From contig JBKDQE010000061.1 of NCBI GenBank assembly GCA_046342195.1, positions 62,001 to 126,000 on the forward strand: a DNA stretch of 64,000 nt, written 5' to 3'. The position numbers were made by a program, and so were the translations under genes. The notes under the pieces were generated by a model. The model made no database searches, was not told where the DNA came from, and saw only the letters and a program-made list of their open reading frames with translations. Every line of letters begins with the position of its first letter. Position 1 is the stretch's first letter. Origin of the DNA: CANHBY01 sp046342195 (GTDB lineage Bacteria > Pseudomonadota > Gammaproteobacteria > Burkholderiales > Burkholderiaceae_C). Shown here in pieces: positions 17,420-28,505 of this stretch.

Positions 17420-17487
17420 TTAGGGCCTGTTAACATTAAAGATGCCAGTGCAAACGCACTGGCATCTTTAATGTTAACAGGCCCTAA
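17420..17487. repeat. Full copy of a perfect 68-bp palindromic repeat
   Basis: Two 32-bp arms are perfect reverse complements around a 4-nt AAAC loop. Each arm runs from TTAGGGCCTGTTAACATTAA to the loop. No T-run follows on either strand, so it is not a classical terminator. The TAG stop codon of the upstream binding-protein gene lies inside the right arm. Partial copies occur at 11.66, 16.20, 18.55 and 48.22 kb. Confidence 0.9.
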
Positions 17488-18431
17488 AGGGCTTGATCAT
17501 TGGGGTTGCGAATCAACATTTCCATGTCTTTGCTCATCGGGAATTTCAAATTCACGCCAGCCGGAGGCACCGGAGACTCAAACCATCGCCGATAGAGGGC
17601 CCGAATTTCACCGCTTTTCATCATCGACGCGATGGTGTCATCGACCACGGCTTTGAATGCAGTATCGCCTTTGCGCATCAGGCAACCATACGCTTCACGT
17701 GACAGAGGGGCTCCGGTAATCAACCAGTCTTGAGGCCGCCATGCCTGGGCTATGCGGCCATATAACAGGGCATCATCGGCCATGTAAGCATCAGCTTGCC
17801 CGGTTTCTAACAGTGTCATGGGTGAGGTGCTGAGGTCGGTCACTGCCATGATCTGTATACCCATTTTGTTGTCGGCATCGAATTTGCGCAGCAAATCTTC
17901 AGAGGTGGTGAGTGCATTCACCACCACCCGTTTACCTGCCAGATCGGAAAATTTTCGGATACCTGAATCCAGGCGGGTCAAAAGCTTGGTGGTGCTGACA
18001 AAAAAAGAATTTGAAAAAGCAAATTGCTTTTGTCGCTCAACAGTATTGGTGGTTGACGTACAAATCAGGTCGATGGCGCCCGAATTGATCAAGGTGAAAC
18101 GGTTTTGCGAAGTCATGCGCACCATCTTGACCTCCAGTCGTGGCATTCCCAGCCGCAACTGGAGAGCCTCGACGATTTTTTGGGCAATATCGCTTGAAAA
18201 CCCGATGGGGCGTTTTTCTTCATCAAGATAGACAAAGGGAAATTGCAATGCCCTTTCTGGTTGACCCAAATAAATCACACCAGTATTTTTGATTTTTTGG
18301 AGGGTGTTATTCAATTCAGTCGCAGGGGCCCCCATAGAAACCGCCCAAAGTGCGAGAGCCGCGCCAATGCGATGAATAAAAAATCGATGGGTGCGTAAAA
18401 AATCAAACCCAGAAACAAGAGATAGAAACAA
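17484..18431 (-). CDS. Amino-acid ABC transporter substrate-binding protein (family 3)
   Basis: This 315-residue periplasmic solute-binding protein belongs to the SBP_bac_3 family, closest in pattern to glutamate/aspartate receptors such as GltI. A signal segment (about residues 17-38) ends near GAPATELNN. The binding core shows IYLGQPERALQFPFVYLDEE, then GFSSDIAQKIVEAL and IDLICTSTTNTVERQKQFAFS, followed by LAGKRVVVNALTTSE in the second lobe. No permease or ATPase gene is adjacent, so it is an orphan receptor or serves a transporter elsewhere. The stop codon lies inside the palindromic repeat. The ligand is not established. Confidence 0.85.
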   Translation of the reverse strand: MFLSLVSGFDFLRTHRFFIHRIGAALALWAVSMGAPATELNNTLQKIKNTGVIYLGQPERALQFPFVYLDEEKRPIGFSSDIAQKIVEALQLRLGMPRLEVKMVRMTSQNRFTLINSGAIDLICTSTTNTVERQKQFAFSNSFFVSTTKLLTRLDSGIRKFSDLAGKRVVVNALTTSEDLLRKFDADNKMGIQIMAVTDLSTSPMTLLETGQADAYMADDALLYGRIAQAWRPQDWLITGAPLSREAYGCLMRKGDTAFKAVVDDTIASMMKSGEIRALYRRWFESPVPPAGVNLKFPMSKDMEMLIRNPNDQAL

Positions 18432-18545
18432 TTAAACCTCCTGAACAGGAAACACGATTTCATGGTGTCTATGTTACGTCGCATTGCAGCATTTCTATAA
18501 TCCCCCTTTTTCAAATCTTTGATTCCCCAAAAAAAAATCACTGCT

Positions 18546-18566
18546 TTTAGGGCCTGTTTGGAAAGT
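18546..18566 (+). repeat. Short fragment related to the palindromic repeat
   Basis: TTTTAGGGCCTGTTTGGAAAG shares the outer TTTAGGGCCTGTT of the repeat family and then diverges. It is intergenic. Confidence 0.4.
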
Positions 18567-18712
18567 TGTTATCGGGCAGGAAATGGTCTATTAAACAGGT
18601 TGGCTGTGGAGCTTTTCACAACACGGCTTTTCAAGCTCGGGTTTTGCTGATGAGATTGGCATACGATCAAGGTGTTCGGCTCAATCCTGCTTTGATAAAG
18701 CAGGGTTTTTTC
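18566..18712 (+). ncRNA. Candidate small RNA (promoter-like pair plus terminator, no coding frame)
   Basis: In a 424-bp gap, a possible promoter TTGTTA-17 bp-TATTAA (18566-18594) is followed about 90 bp later by a perfect 8-bp hairpin (CCTGCTTT-GAT-AAAGCAGG, 18686-18704). Six T residues follow, a strong plus-strand terminator. No plus-strand gene lies upstream that would need it, so a transcript of about 110 nt starting near 18601 is plausible. The promoter matches are only 4/6 each; this is inference. Confidence 0.4.
18686..18711 (+). terminator. Rho-independent terminator without an upstream gene
   Basis: CCTGCTTT and AAAGCAGG pair perfectly around GAT, and GGTTTTTT follows. It is oriented to terminate plus-strand transcription just before the GGDEF/EAL gene. 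Confidence 0.7.
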
Positions 18713-18855
18713 TATCTCTTGAGATCAGGGTCAAACTGACCAGAAGTCAGCAGAAAGTCTCAAATCTCATGCTGTGATCAAGGGGGGCTTTGAGGCAATG
18801 CCGATGTCATAAACCATTTTTTCTTTGTGTGTTGCCACTGCCTCATCAACAAAGC

Positions 18856-20976
18856 ATGGATTCAATCATTCCACCTGCCTCAGGCCCTTGGTTGCTTGTT
18901 GCTTTGGCACTGCTGATTGCCTCATTGGCGGGTTGGGTGGCACAGGCAGCGGTCAAACGCATTGTTTTGACACACAAGCTTGAAAAGCTGGCCTGGCATT
19001 TGATTCTTTCGATAGTGTTGGGCTCGGGGTTGTGGTGTGCTCATGTGGTGCTGGCCAGTTCACAAAACCCACTCTTTCTGCTGGGTTACAACCTTGCTGC
19101 CATTTTATGGGCCTGGTGCATGACAATTCTGCTGACTGGAATGATGTCTTGGGTGATTGGCTCTGGCTCCATGACAGGTATGCGGCTTGTGACTTGCACC
19201 TTGCTCTTGGCTGCCAGTATTGCAACTCCCTCGATACTTGGAATCAGGGCCATGGGCCTTCAACATGGCTCCACCTGGATCTGGCCTTATGTTGCCTTTG
19301 GGGCGACCTTGGCGGTTTCCGGTGCGGGTCTCACACTAAAAATCTTTTTTTTAGAGGCAAAGCGGCAAAGAATCCCCTTAAAAGCACAAGCCTTGGGTTC
19401 AATATCCTTAGGCTTGACTGCCGTACTGACGCAATACAGCCTGATTCGGGCCATTGATTGGAATGTTGAAGTTTTCACGCCAACCAACACCCCGTTAGAG
19501 AGCTCCTTTCTGTCGGCAATGTGCGCGGTTGGCTCGCTGGTACTCTTAATCACCACCAGACTGGGTTTGAGCATTGAGTCGCACCTGAGGGCCTTACTGC
19601 TTGATGCCAAAAGTGAGTTGCAAAGCAAGTCATTCACCGACGTTTTGACCGGCCTGCCCAACCGGCTTGCCTTTGAAAGGAGCCTTGCCGATGCTGCGCG
19701 GAGAGCGGATCAGGATGGCACCAGACTGGCAATGCTATTCATCAACCTGGATGGATTCAAGCCAATCAATGAACTTTATGGGCATCATGGGGGTGACTGC
19801 ATGCTCTGCGAAATGGCCTCTCGCCTGCGCTCGCTGACAGAGAGCTCAGATCACCTGGCCCGGCTCGGTATGGATGAATTTTTGCTCCTGATGACCACCC
19901 AGGCCTCGGCAGAGTCGGCTGCCTCGCGTGCCCAGCAAATTTTGAATCTTTTGAGTCAGCCCTGCAAATTTGAAGCGAGGGAAGCTTCGATCACATGCTC
20001 CATCGGGATTGTGATGTACCCTGAGCATGGTGCTGCTTCGAGATTGATCGGGCACGCTGATACTGCCATGCGGGCCACCAAGGTCACTGGCGGCGCTGCC
20101 TTTTCTTTTTTTGAGCATCGCATGTTGAATGACAGCCGTGAACAAGTTGAGCTATTGCAAGCGCTGCGCGGAGCCTTGGATCGAAAAGAATTTGAGCTTT
20201 TTTACCAGCCCAAAATTGATGCGCCCAGCGGCGAAATTACCGGGGTAGAAGCTCTGATTCGGTGGAAGCACCCTCAACGCGGCGTCATCAATCCTAAAAT
20301 TTTCATTCCTTTGGCCGAGCGGTTTGGCCTGATCAACGCCGTCGGGGCTTGGGTGATTGAAGAGGCCTGCAAGCAAATTCGAGCCTGGCAGCAAGAAGGC
20401 ATGCGTATGCGAGTTGCAATCAACCTCTCGGCACAGCAATTACAGCAAGCAGACTTGTGTGATCAGATTTCAGGTTCGATTCTTCAACACCACATCAATC
20501 CGGCCCTGCTGACCTGTGAAATCACCGAGTCAGTGGCGATGGAAGATGCTCAAACGACAGGCAAACTGCTCGATCGATTGGCTGCCGTCGGGGTTCACAT
20601 TTCGATTGATGACTTTGGCACAGGCTACTCAAGCCTGTCTTATTTACGCAAGCTTCCCGCTGAAGAATTGAAGATTGACAGCAGCTTTATCATGGACCTC
20701 GAGACCGGCAATGATGCCCGGGCGGTGGTCAGTGCCGTGATCAAGCTGGCCCAAGCGCTGGGGCTGAAAGTGGTTGCAGAAGGGGTTGAAACCGAAGGGC
20801 AATATCAAATTCTTCGCTCTCTGGGTTGCAACCAAGTCCAAGGGTATTTGTTTTCCAAGCCTCTGACAGCCCAGGCCTTGGCGCTATGGGCCACGCGCAA
20901 CGAAGGGCCCACCCGCACGCATTTTCGCAACTCCTTGTTTGACCAGGCACTGCCTCAAAGTAACCCGAAGCATTGA
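18856..20976 (+). CDS. Membrane GGDEF/EAL protein, probable cyclic-di-GMP phosphodiesterase
   Basis: The 706-residue product has about seven N-terminal membrane segments (residues 10-240) laid out like an MHYT sensor, but the signature Met/His residues are largely lost (WCAHVV; IATPSILGI). A GGDEF domain follows (about 265-430) whose active-site motif reads RLGMDEFLL (near 336), so cyclase activity is doubtful. The EAL domain (about 440-700) keeps its key residues: GVEALIRWKHP (near 464), INLSAQQL, EITESVAMED, SIDDFGTGYSS (near 582), KIDSSF and AEGVETEG (near 638). It most likely degrades c-di-GMP, with GGDEF as a regulatory module. I chose the ATG just before the first membrane helix; an upstream TTG (18790) has a purine-rich site and is possible. 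It stands alone upstream of metH. Confidence 0.85.
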   Translation: MDSIIPPASGPWLLVALALLIASLAGWVAQAAVKRIVLTHKLEKLAWHLILSIVLGSGLWCAHVVLASSQNPLFLLGYNLAAILWAWCMTILLTGMMSWVIGSGSMTGMRLVTCTLLLAASIATPSILGIRAMGLQHGSTWIWPYVAFGATLAVSGAGLTLKIFFLEAKRQRIPLKAQALGSISLGLTAVLTQYSLIRAIDWNVEVFTPTNTPLESSFLSAMCAVGSLVLLITTRLGLSIESHLRALLLDAKSELQSKSFTDVLTGLPNRLAFERSLADAARRADQDGTRLAMLFINLDGFKPINELYGHHGGDCMLCEMASRLRSLTESSDHLARLGMDEFLLLMTTQASAESAASRAQQILNLLSQPCKFEAREASITCSIGIVMYPEHGAASRLIGHADTAMRATKVTGGAAFSFFEHRMLNDSREQVELLQALRGALDRKEFELFYQPKIDAPSGEITGVEALIRWKHPQRGVINPKIFIPLAERFGLINAVGAWVIEEACKQIRAWQQEGMRMRVAINLSAQQLQQADLCDQISGSILQHHINPALLTCEITESVAMEDAQTTGKLLDRLAAVGVHISIDDFGTGYSSLSYLRKLPAEELKIDSSFIMDLETGNDARAVVSAVIKLAQALGLKVVAEGVETEGQYQILRSLGCNQVQGYLFSKPLTAQALALWATRNEGPTRTHFRNSLFDQALPQSNPKH

Positions 20977-20983
20977 TGCCGCG

Positions 20984-21024
20984 GCGTGTGACAGGCCTGA
21001 CTCTGTTTGTCATATTTTTTCCTT
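20984..21024 (+). terminator. Possible terminator after the GGDEF/EAL gene
   Basis: TGACAGGC...TTTGTCA can form a short hairpin, followed by ATTTTTTCCTTTTTTA. The stem is only about 5-6 bp. Confidence 0.4.
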
Positions 21025-21142
21025 TTTTATCTGTCATTGACTCCATTGATCCGTCAACGGGGGCTTCAATTTTTATCAGGCAGACTATTCCACTTAAATG
21101 GAAAAACTCGAGCCTTTATAGCCCAATCAATAAAATCAAACC

Positions 21143-22216
21143 ATGACCCATCCTGTTATCTACACCCGAGCCCAGGTGCTGCCAGAAATTCTGTCACAAC
21201 GCATTGTGATTCTCGATGGGGCCATGGGCACCATGATTCAGCGCTATCAATTAACCGAAGCAGATTACCGTGGCACTCGCTTTGTCAGCCATTTGAAGGA
21301 CCTCAAAGGCAATCATGAGTTGCTGCAGTTCACCAAGCCTGACATCATCACCGAAATCCATGAGGGCTACCTGGCCGCAGGGGCTGACATCATTGAAACC
21401 AACACGTTCGGCGCCACCTCTATTGCGCAAGAAGACTACGGCTTGGCTTCTTGGGCTTATGAGATGAATGTGCATGCGGCCCGGCTGGCGCGCACCGCCT
21501 GCGACAAATTCAGCACCCCCGACAAGCCGCGCTTTGTGGCAGGGGCCCTGGGGCCCACTCCGCGCACGGCAAGCATCAGCCCGGATGTCAATGACCCTGC
21601 AGCCCGCAACATCACCTTTGACGAATTGCGTTTGGCATATCTTGAGCAAGCCCAGGGCCTGCTTGATGGCGGCGCTGACCTGTTTCTGGTTGAAACCATT
21701 TTCGACACCCTGAACGCGAAAGCAGCCATTTTTGCCCTCGATGAGTTGATGGAGTCCAGCAATGAACGCCTGCCCATCATCATTTCAGGCACAGTGACAG
21801 ACGCCTCCGGGCGAATTCTGTCAGGCCAAACCGTGACCGCATTCTGGCACAGCGTGCGGCATGCCAAACCCCTCGCCATTGGGCTCAATTGCGCTTTGGG
21901 GGCGGCTCTGATGCGCCCCTATATTGAAGAGCTTTCCAAGGTGGCAGGCGACACCTTTATCAGTTGCCACCCCAATGCAGGCTTGCCCAACCCCATGAGC
22001 GAGACAGGTTTTGATGAAGCCCCGGAGGTCACAGGCCCTTTACTGGGCGAATTTGCCAAATCCGGGTTTCTCAATATTGCGGGGGGCTGTTGTGGCACCA
22101 CGCCTGAACACATTGCGGCAATTGCCAAGGAAGTGACACGCTACCGTCCGCGCTGCCACCACCCCAAAGCGGGCAGCACCTTCGTGATCCGGCCTGAAAC
22201 TGAGGCAGATTCATAA
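21143..22216 (+). CDS. metH: Methionine synthase, homocysteine-binding module (split MetH, part 1)
   Basis: This 357-residue protein is the N-terminal zinc-dependent homocysteine S-methyltransferase barrel of cobalamin-dependent methionine synthase, encoded separately. Diagnostic segments are ILDGAMGTMIQ near the N-terminus, IIETNTFGATS, ALGPTPRTAS and the zinc ligands: Cys in IGLNCALG (near 247) and the Cys pair in IAGGCCGTTP (near 311-316). It ends just after this barrel, where single-chain MetH would continue. The pterin, cobalamin and reactivation domains are encoded 1.5 kb further on, with an opposite-strand gene in between that overlaps this gene's end by 6 bp. Splitting of metH is known in Burkholderiales. 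Confidence 0.93.
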   Translation: MTHPVIYTRAQVLPEILSQRIVILDGAMGTMIQRYQLTEADYRGTRFVSHLKDLKGNHELLQFTKPDIITEIHEGYLAAGADIIETNTFGATSIAQEDYGLASWAYEMNVHAARLARTACDKFSTPDKPRFVAGALGPTPRTASISPDVNDPAARNITFDELRLAYLEQAQGLLDGGADLFLVETIFDTLNAKAAIFALDELMESSNERLPIIISGTVTDASGRILSGQTVTAFWHSVRHAKPLAIGLNCALGAALMRPYIEELSKVAGDTFISCHPNAGLPNPMSETGFDEAPEVTGPLLGEFAKSGFLNIAGGCCGTTPEHIAAIAKEVTRYRPRCHHPKAGSTFVIRPETEADS

Positions 22217-23422
22217 AAATGATCGCATTTTTAACATCTTCAAGGGGTTGATCAAGACCTTGACTTCATGAGCAGGAACGCCCCCGGATGTCGCGTAAAC
22301 GTTGCTACGGGTATCGCGCACCACAGGCGTTCCCAGAGGCATCCCGTCGTGGCCTACTATGCTCACAACCATTGGCTCATTGGCCATTTGACCGCGCTTG
22401 ATCACCACGGCCACCTCATCGTTTTTCAAACGAACAAAACACCCGGGCGGATACAAACCCACGGCCTTGAGGATGGCCGCCCCTGCTTCGTCTGGGTTTT
22501 TCTGTTCATCGGTATAAATAGCCTGCGCCGCAGCTGTGGCCGATAAACTCCGACGATGGAGCCGCGGACTCATACGTGCAGCGAATACATCAACCCTCTG
22601 AATGATTCTGGCCAACTGTTCATCAAGAGGCCGCACGCTCAACGGACCAGGAGGGCTGTTGTGATGCAAAGCCACTGCGTTTAACCAGAGATGGTCATTG
22701 ACCCCATAAGAGCGCAATATCGCGACGGATTGGGCTGGGTGTTGTTGCAAACTTATGCGCTGTTCAGGCCTAGGAGGGGTGGCTTGTAATGCCATTTGAT
22801 TTTGCAGGCTGATGATTGAAATGTTCATCGTCAAGGCCGCTGACACCAAAGACTGGCGGACATTTTCTGACCAATCTGGCCGCTGGCGGGCAACCAGGTC
22901 ACAGACCAAAGCCACCTGAAGGCTGTGCACCAAGGCATACCGATGAACGGACTCCTTGAGAGATTGTATGGAAAGGAAAAGGAAGCCGTCAGGGTCACGT
23001 TCGTTCATCAGGAACAAATCAGACACCAACTTATGGAATCGTTCGAGCCAGCCTTCTGACAAATCTGGGCCCAATAGCTGGGCCATTTGTATTTCAAGGC
23101 CTTGCCAGATTGAAATTGGGTCTGCCGGGGCGCTGGGGGGTGGGGGGGGGCGCACCGATTCGTCAGGCTTGACTTCAGCCAGTTCCTTGATGCTTGCATT
23201 ACGGCGAAGCATGCCTCCCAGTTTTTCAGCAAATGCACGTTGGTGCAGGGCCAGCTGCATTCGATCAACAAAGCAGCCCCGATTCATGAGTTGCTGCCGC
23301 TGCTCAGCTGATTCGATAACCGTCCCTTGACTCAGCAGGAGATGCCCGTTGGCGTTATAAAGCGAGTAGGGAAGGGGCTCGTTCAATCGAAAGGCTACAA
23401 GTGGCAAGGGAACAAGAATCAT
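22211..23422 (-). CDS. Degenerate HD-GYP-like domain protein
   Basis: The 403-residue product has a DUF3391-like N-terminus (PLPYSLYNANGHLLLSQGTV), a Pro-rich linker (about residues 90-103) and a helical domain with the outline of an HD-GYP phosphodiesterase. It ends in the beta-rich YPPGCFVRLKNDEVAVVI tail common in HD-GYP proteins. The catalytic residues are mostly gone. The first His is kept (RYALVHSLQVA), but the HD pair reads ALTMNISI and the HH-GYP region reads ALHHNSPPGP. It is therefore unlikely to cleave c-di-GMP and may act as a binding or scaffold protein. It lies antisense between the two metH parts, overlapping metH part 1 by 6 bp and divergent from part 2. Function unknown. Confidence 0.7.
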   Translation of the reverse strand: MILVPLPLVAFRLNEPLPYSLYNANGHLLLSQGTVIESAEQRQQLMNRGCFVDRMQLALHQRAFAEKLGGMLRRNASIKELAEVKPDESVRPPPPPSAPADPISIWQGLEIQMAQLLGPDLSEGWLERFHKLVSDLFLMNERDPDGFLFLSIQSLKESVHRYALVHSLQVALVCDLVARQRPDWSENVRQSLVSAALTMNISIISLQNQMALQATPPRPEQRISLQQHPAQSVAILRSYGVNDHLWLNAVALHHNSPPGPLSVRPLDEQLARIIQRVDVFAARMSPRLHRRSLSATAAAQAIYTDEQKNPDEAGAAILKAVGLYPPGCFVRLKNDEVAVVIKRGQMANEPMVVSIVGHDGMPLGTPVVRDTRSNVYATSGGVPAHEVKVLINPLKMLKMRSFL

Positions 23423-23809
23423 GCTCAGTTCAGAAATTGAATTGGTTCAAAAAAACACAAGAAACCCAAAATTTTTCTCTGGAAAGACACAGGTGTGCTC
23501 TGCTTTGAACAGGACGGTAGCAACTTTTTAACCTCATTATTGACTGAATATTGTGACCTTATCGGCTTTACTTTCAAGCTATGTATTTTTGCTTTGAGAT
23601 GCCCTCACCCTGATTTCGCCGCACCTGGCTGACTCGACCCCTCGGCAGCCCCTCTACAATTCGGAGATGTTTTCCGATTTTTTTGCAAGCCACTGCACAA
23701 CAAGGGGAGTCGCCCCTCCCCCCTCATTCCCCCTCGGGTCAATACAAGGGAAGCTGTGCCATCAAACCCCAGACTCCAACTTGTCTGGCCTGCCAAAAGG
23801 CTCTTTGCC
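23423..23809. other. Divergent intergenic region upstream of metH part 2
   Basis: About 390 bp hold the promoters of the HD-GYP-like gene and metH part 2. A weak hairpin (TCGGA / TCCGA, 7-nt loop, 23661-23677) followed by seven T residues could be an attenuator in the metH leader. I looked for cobalamin, SAM and SAH riboswitch cores and found none convincing. Confidence 0.4.
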
Positions 23810-26569
<2,760 letters not shown>

Positions 26570-26886
26570 GGGCGCACTGATCGGGGATGGCGCCAGTGTC
26601 CAGCAGCCTGTCGGACTTGGGAGTCGTCGGCTGCAAATCAGCCGTAGCAGCTCATTTTTCACCATGTTTTGGGCCCATAGCTCAGCTATGGGCCTGCAAA
26701 CCTGGTAAAAACCGGCCTCGCCGGGACTGATTTTCGCTTTCACAGCCCTACGATGTCTGGGTCTTTTAAAACTGAATTTACAGAAAATAATGACGAATCA
26801 GAAAAAATAATCCGCCTGTTTTTTTGATAGCCAATGCCCGGTCTGCCGCTTTGCAAAGGCGCCGCCCAGACAGCAATCGTCAGACC
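26570..26886. other. Intergenic region between metH part 2 and the UPF0149 gene
   Basis: The two genes are convergent. The gap holds a 30-bp hairpin repeat (26604-26633) and a perfect 11-bp palindrome GGCCCATAGCT / AGCTATGGGCC near 26670-26692. An AT-rich stretch with a T-run lies near 26820. No coding frame is convincing. Confidence 0.5.
26604..26633. repeat. 30-bp hairpin repeat, copy 1
   Basis: CAGCC...GGCTG arms enclose an inner GACT...AGTC pair. 27 of 30 bases match a second copy at 38406-38435. Both copies lie a few bases downstream of a gene end. Confidence 0.65.
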
Positions 26887-27600
26887 TCAGCGCCGTGGAA
26901 TTTTTGATCGTGGCCCTTTGCCAGGCTGGCGAGGGGCGGGCCTGGCTAGGGGGCGAGTGACATCCGCCAGCAACAAGGTGGCTTGCACCAAGTCTTCCAC
27001 CGCCTCCGCCAAATCAGCGGGAGGCTCCAGCGTCCCGATCTCGGCGAGGATGTCTTGCGCATCCTCCAGATCATCAGGGTCGAGGTAACGGTAGACCAAG
27101 GCCAAAGGCTCGATTATGGTGCGGGCCTGTGGCCCTGCGGCGCGATCCAGGAGCGCCGGAAACAAGGTGAGTGCGGTCGCAAAGCCAGCCACCCAAGGAA
27201 ACACCGCTTCGACCCCGTCGCTTGGGTCTTCGAGCTCGAAGACCCAGGGGTCAAACCACTGGCGTGTGGCGATCAGGTGGTTCAATTCCTGATGGCGCAA
27301 GCGAAGCAGATCACGCAAGGCGGAAATATCAAGCCCAGCGGGCAAAGGGCGGGCATCGACATCAAACACAAAAGGCAGCCATTGCTCTTGAGGCACTTGC
27401 TCTGGCTGGAGAATGACCCCACAGAGATACCCATCGAGGGCGCTGATGTCCAGGGGCTCCAAGGGGGCAGGAAGCTGATCAAGGCCTTGCTGCACAGCCT
27501 CTCTCTGCTCATCGGTCATGCCGACAAAGTCAGGGGCAGCGGCCACTGGAGCCGAGCGGGGCAAAGAAGCACGGGGGCGAGAGGAGTGGGATCGAGTCAT
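26887..27600 (-). CDS. UPF0149 (YecA/YgfB) family protein
   Basis: The 237-residue product belongs to the all-helical UPF0149 family, whose role is not established. Diagnostic features are LDISALDGYLCGVI (about residues 50-63), the Trp-rich WLPFVFD segment and VFPWVAGFATALTLFP in the second half. The usual YecA C-terminal zinc-binding SEC-C motif is absent; the tail is instead basic and Pro-rich (RPAPRQPGKGPRSK). It begins about 20 bp after the end of the next gene on the same strand, so the two may be co-transcribed. Confidence 0.83.
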   Translation of the reverse strand: MTRSHSSRPRASLPRSAPVAAAPDFVGMTDEQREAVQQGLDQLPAPLEPLDISALDGYLCGVILQPEQVPQEQWLPFVFDVDARPLPAGLDISALRDLLRLRHQELNHLIATRQWFDPWVFELEDPSDGVEAVFPWVAGFATALTLFPALLDRAAGPQARTIIEPLALVYRYLDPDDLEDAQDILAEIGTLEPPADLAEAVEDLVQATLLLADVTRPLARPAPRQPGKGPRSKIPRR

Positions 27601-27614
27601 GCGATGAGGGTGGC

Positions 27615-28166
27615 TCAGGCCCCGGAACCAGGAGGGCCTTCTGAGCGATTGTTTGAAAAAAATTTGGCACGGTAGTCTATGTGTAAATGCTCAGGGGTTT
27701 CCTCTTCGAAGGCAGCGGCTCCCTCCCAGCCCATGAAGGCCCCGATCAAGGCAGAACTTGCCAGCAGTAAAGTGGTCAGTTCTGAGTGGATACCAGTGGC
27801 CGCGTCAGGGCCTCTGAGCCACCAAGCCAAGCCGAATGACAGCAAGCTGCCTATGGCTGCTGAAGCACTGCGCCGCATGATAAAGGCACGACGGCCTGCT
27901 TGCAATGCCTGAAGGCTCACCACGCAAGCCCCTTCTGTCTGGATATCGCGATGGACATGCACCCCAGGCCGCCCCCATCGATACGCAGCACGAGTCAATG
28001 ATTGACGGGTGCGCAGCAACTTGAGGGCTTGAACTTGGATGCCTTGATCCTCAAGATGATGCTTGGGAAGCTCTCCGCCAGAACGCACCAAGACGTAAAA
28101 ATCTGCATCGTTCACGCCTTGATAGACATCGATAAAACACAAGTGAAAAGGCTCGGAATCATTCAT
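27615..28166 (-). CDS. Hypothetical membrane protein
   Basis: I do not recognise this 183-residue protein. The N-terminal half is soluble (SEPFHLCFIDVYQGVNDADF; later LTRAAYRWGRPGVHVHRDI). Two membrane helices follow (about residues 100-120 and 128-148, separated by a short loop), and an acidic FEEETPEHLHIDY region lies near the C-terminus. The layout, a loosely conserved cytosolic domain with a helical hairpin, resembles small inner-membrane proteins with Gly-rich hairpins, but I assign no function. An in-frame GTG two codons upstream is an alternative start. It lies between tRNA-Arg and the UPF0149 gene on the same strand as the latter. Confidence 0.65.
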   Translation of the reverse strand: MNDSEPFHLCFIDVYQGVNDADFYVLVRSGGELPKHHLEDQGIQVQALKLLRTRQSLTRAAYRWGRPGVHVHRDIQTEGACVVSLQALQAGRRAFIMRRSASAAIGSLLSFGLAWWLRGPDAATGIHSELTTLLLASSALIGAFMGWEGAAAFEEETPEHLHIDYRAKFFSNNRSEGPPGSGA

Positions 28167-28233
28167 GGGCACAACAAGCCAAAAAGGGCCACAACGGTCA
28201 AGCCCCCATCATTCAGGCACAGAATGACCAGCA

Positions 28234-28309
28234 TGGCGCACCCGGCTGGGATCGAACCAGCAACCCCTGCCTTCGGAGGGCAGTACTCTATCCATTGAGC
28301 TACGGGTGC
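28234..28309 (-). tRNA. tRNA-Arg (anticodon CCG)
   Basis: The minus strand folds as a cloverleaf. The acceptor is GCACCCG / CGGGTGC, the D-arm region is TAGCTCAATGGATAGAG, the anticodon stem CTGCC/GGCAG holds CCG, and the T-loop is GGTTCGATCCC. CCA is encoded. Confidence 0.97.
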
Positions 28310-28505
28310 GAAAGGTTTCATTCTACCTCCCGAAATTCAGTTCCGCAGGTTCATGCACGAGCAGACTTATAATTTATGGCCCTCTGGGTTGCTGCTTCAG
28401 GAATGACCCCCCCATGATCTGGCACCCTGACCCTATTTCGCCGCTCAATTTGGCGACGATTGAACCCCAAAAATCAATTAACCCGTATCCCTGATCGAGG
28501 ATCCC

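Noticed and set aside
20977..21142. SAH or SAM riboswitch upstream of metH part 1.
   Set aside because: I looked for conserved cores of SAH and SAM-I/II classes and found none. The region is short and only holds a possible terminator and promoter-like AT-rich sequence.
23423..23809. Possible cobalamin riboswitch upstream of metH part 2 (a GCCACTG string is present).
   Set aside because: The rest of the conserved core (the B12-box CAGGAGACCTGCC-like segment and flanking elements) is absent. The string alone is common by chance.
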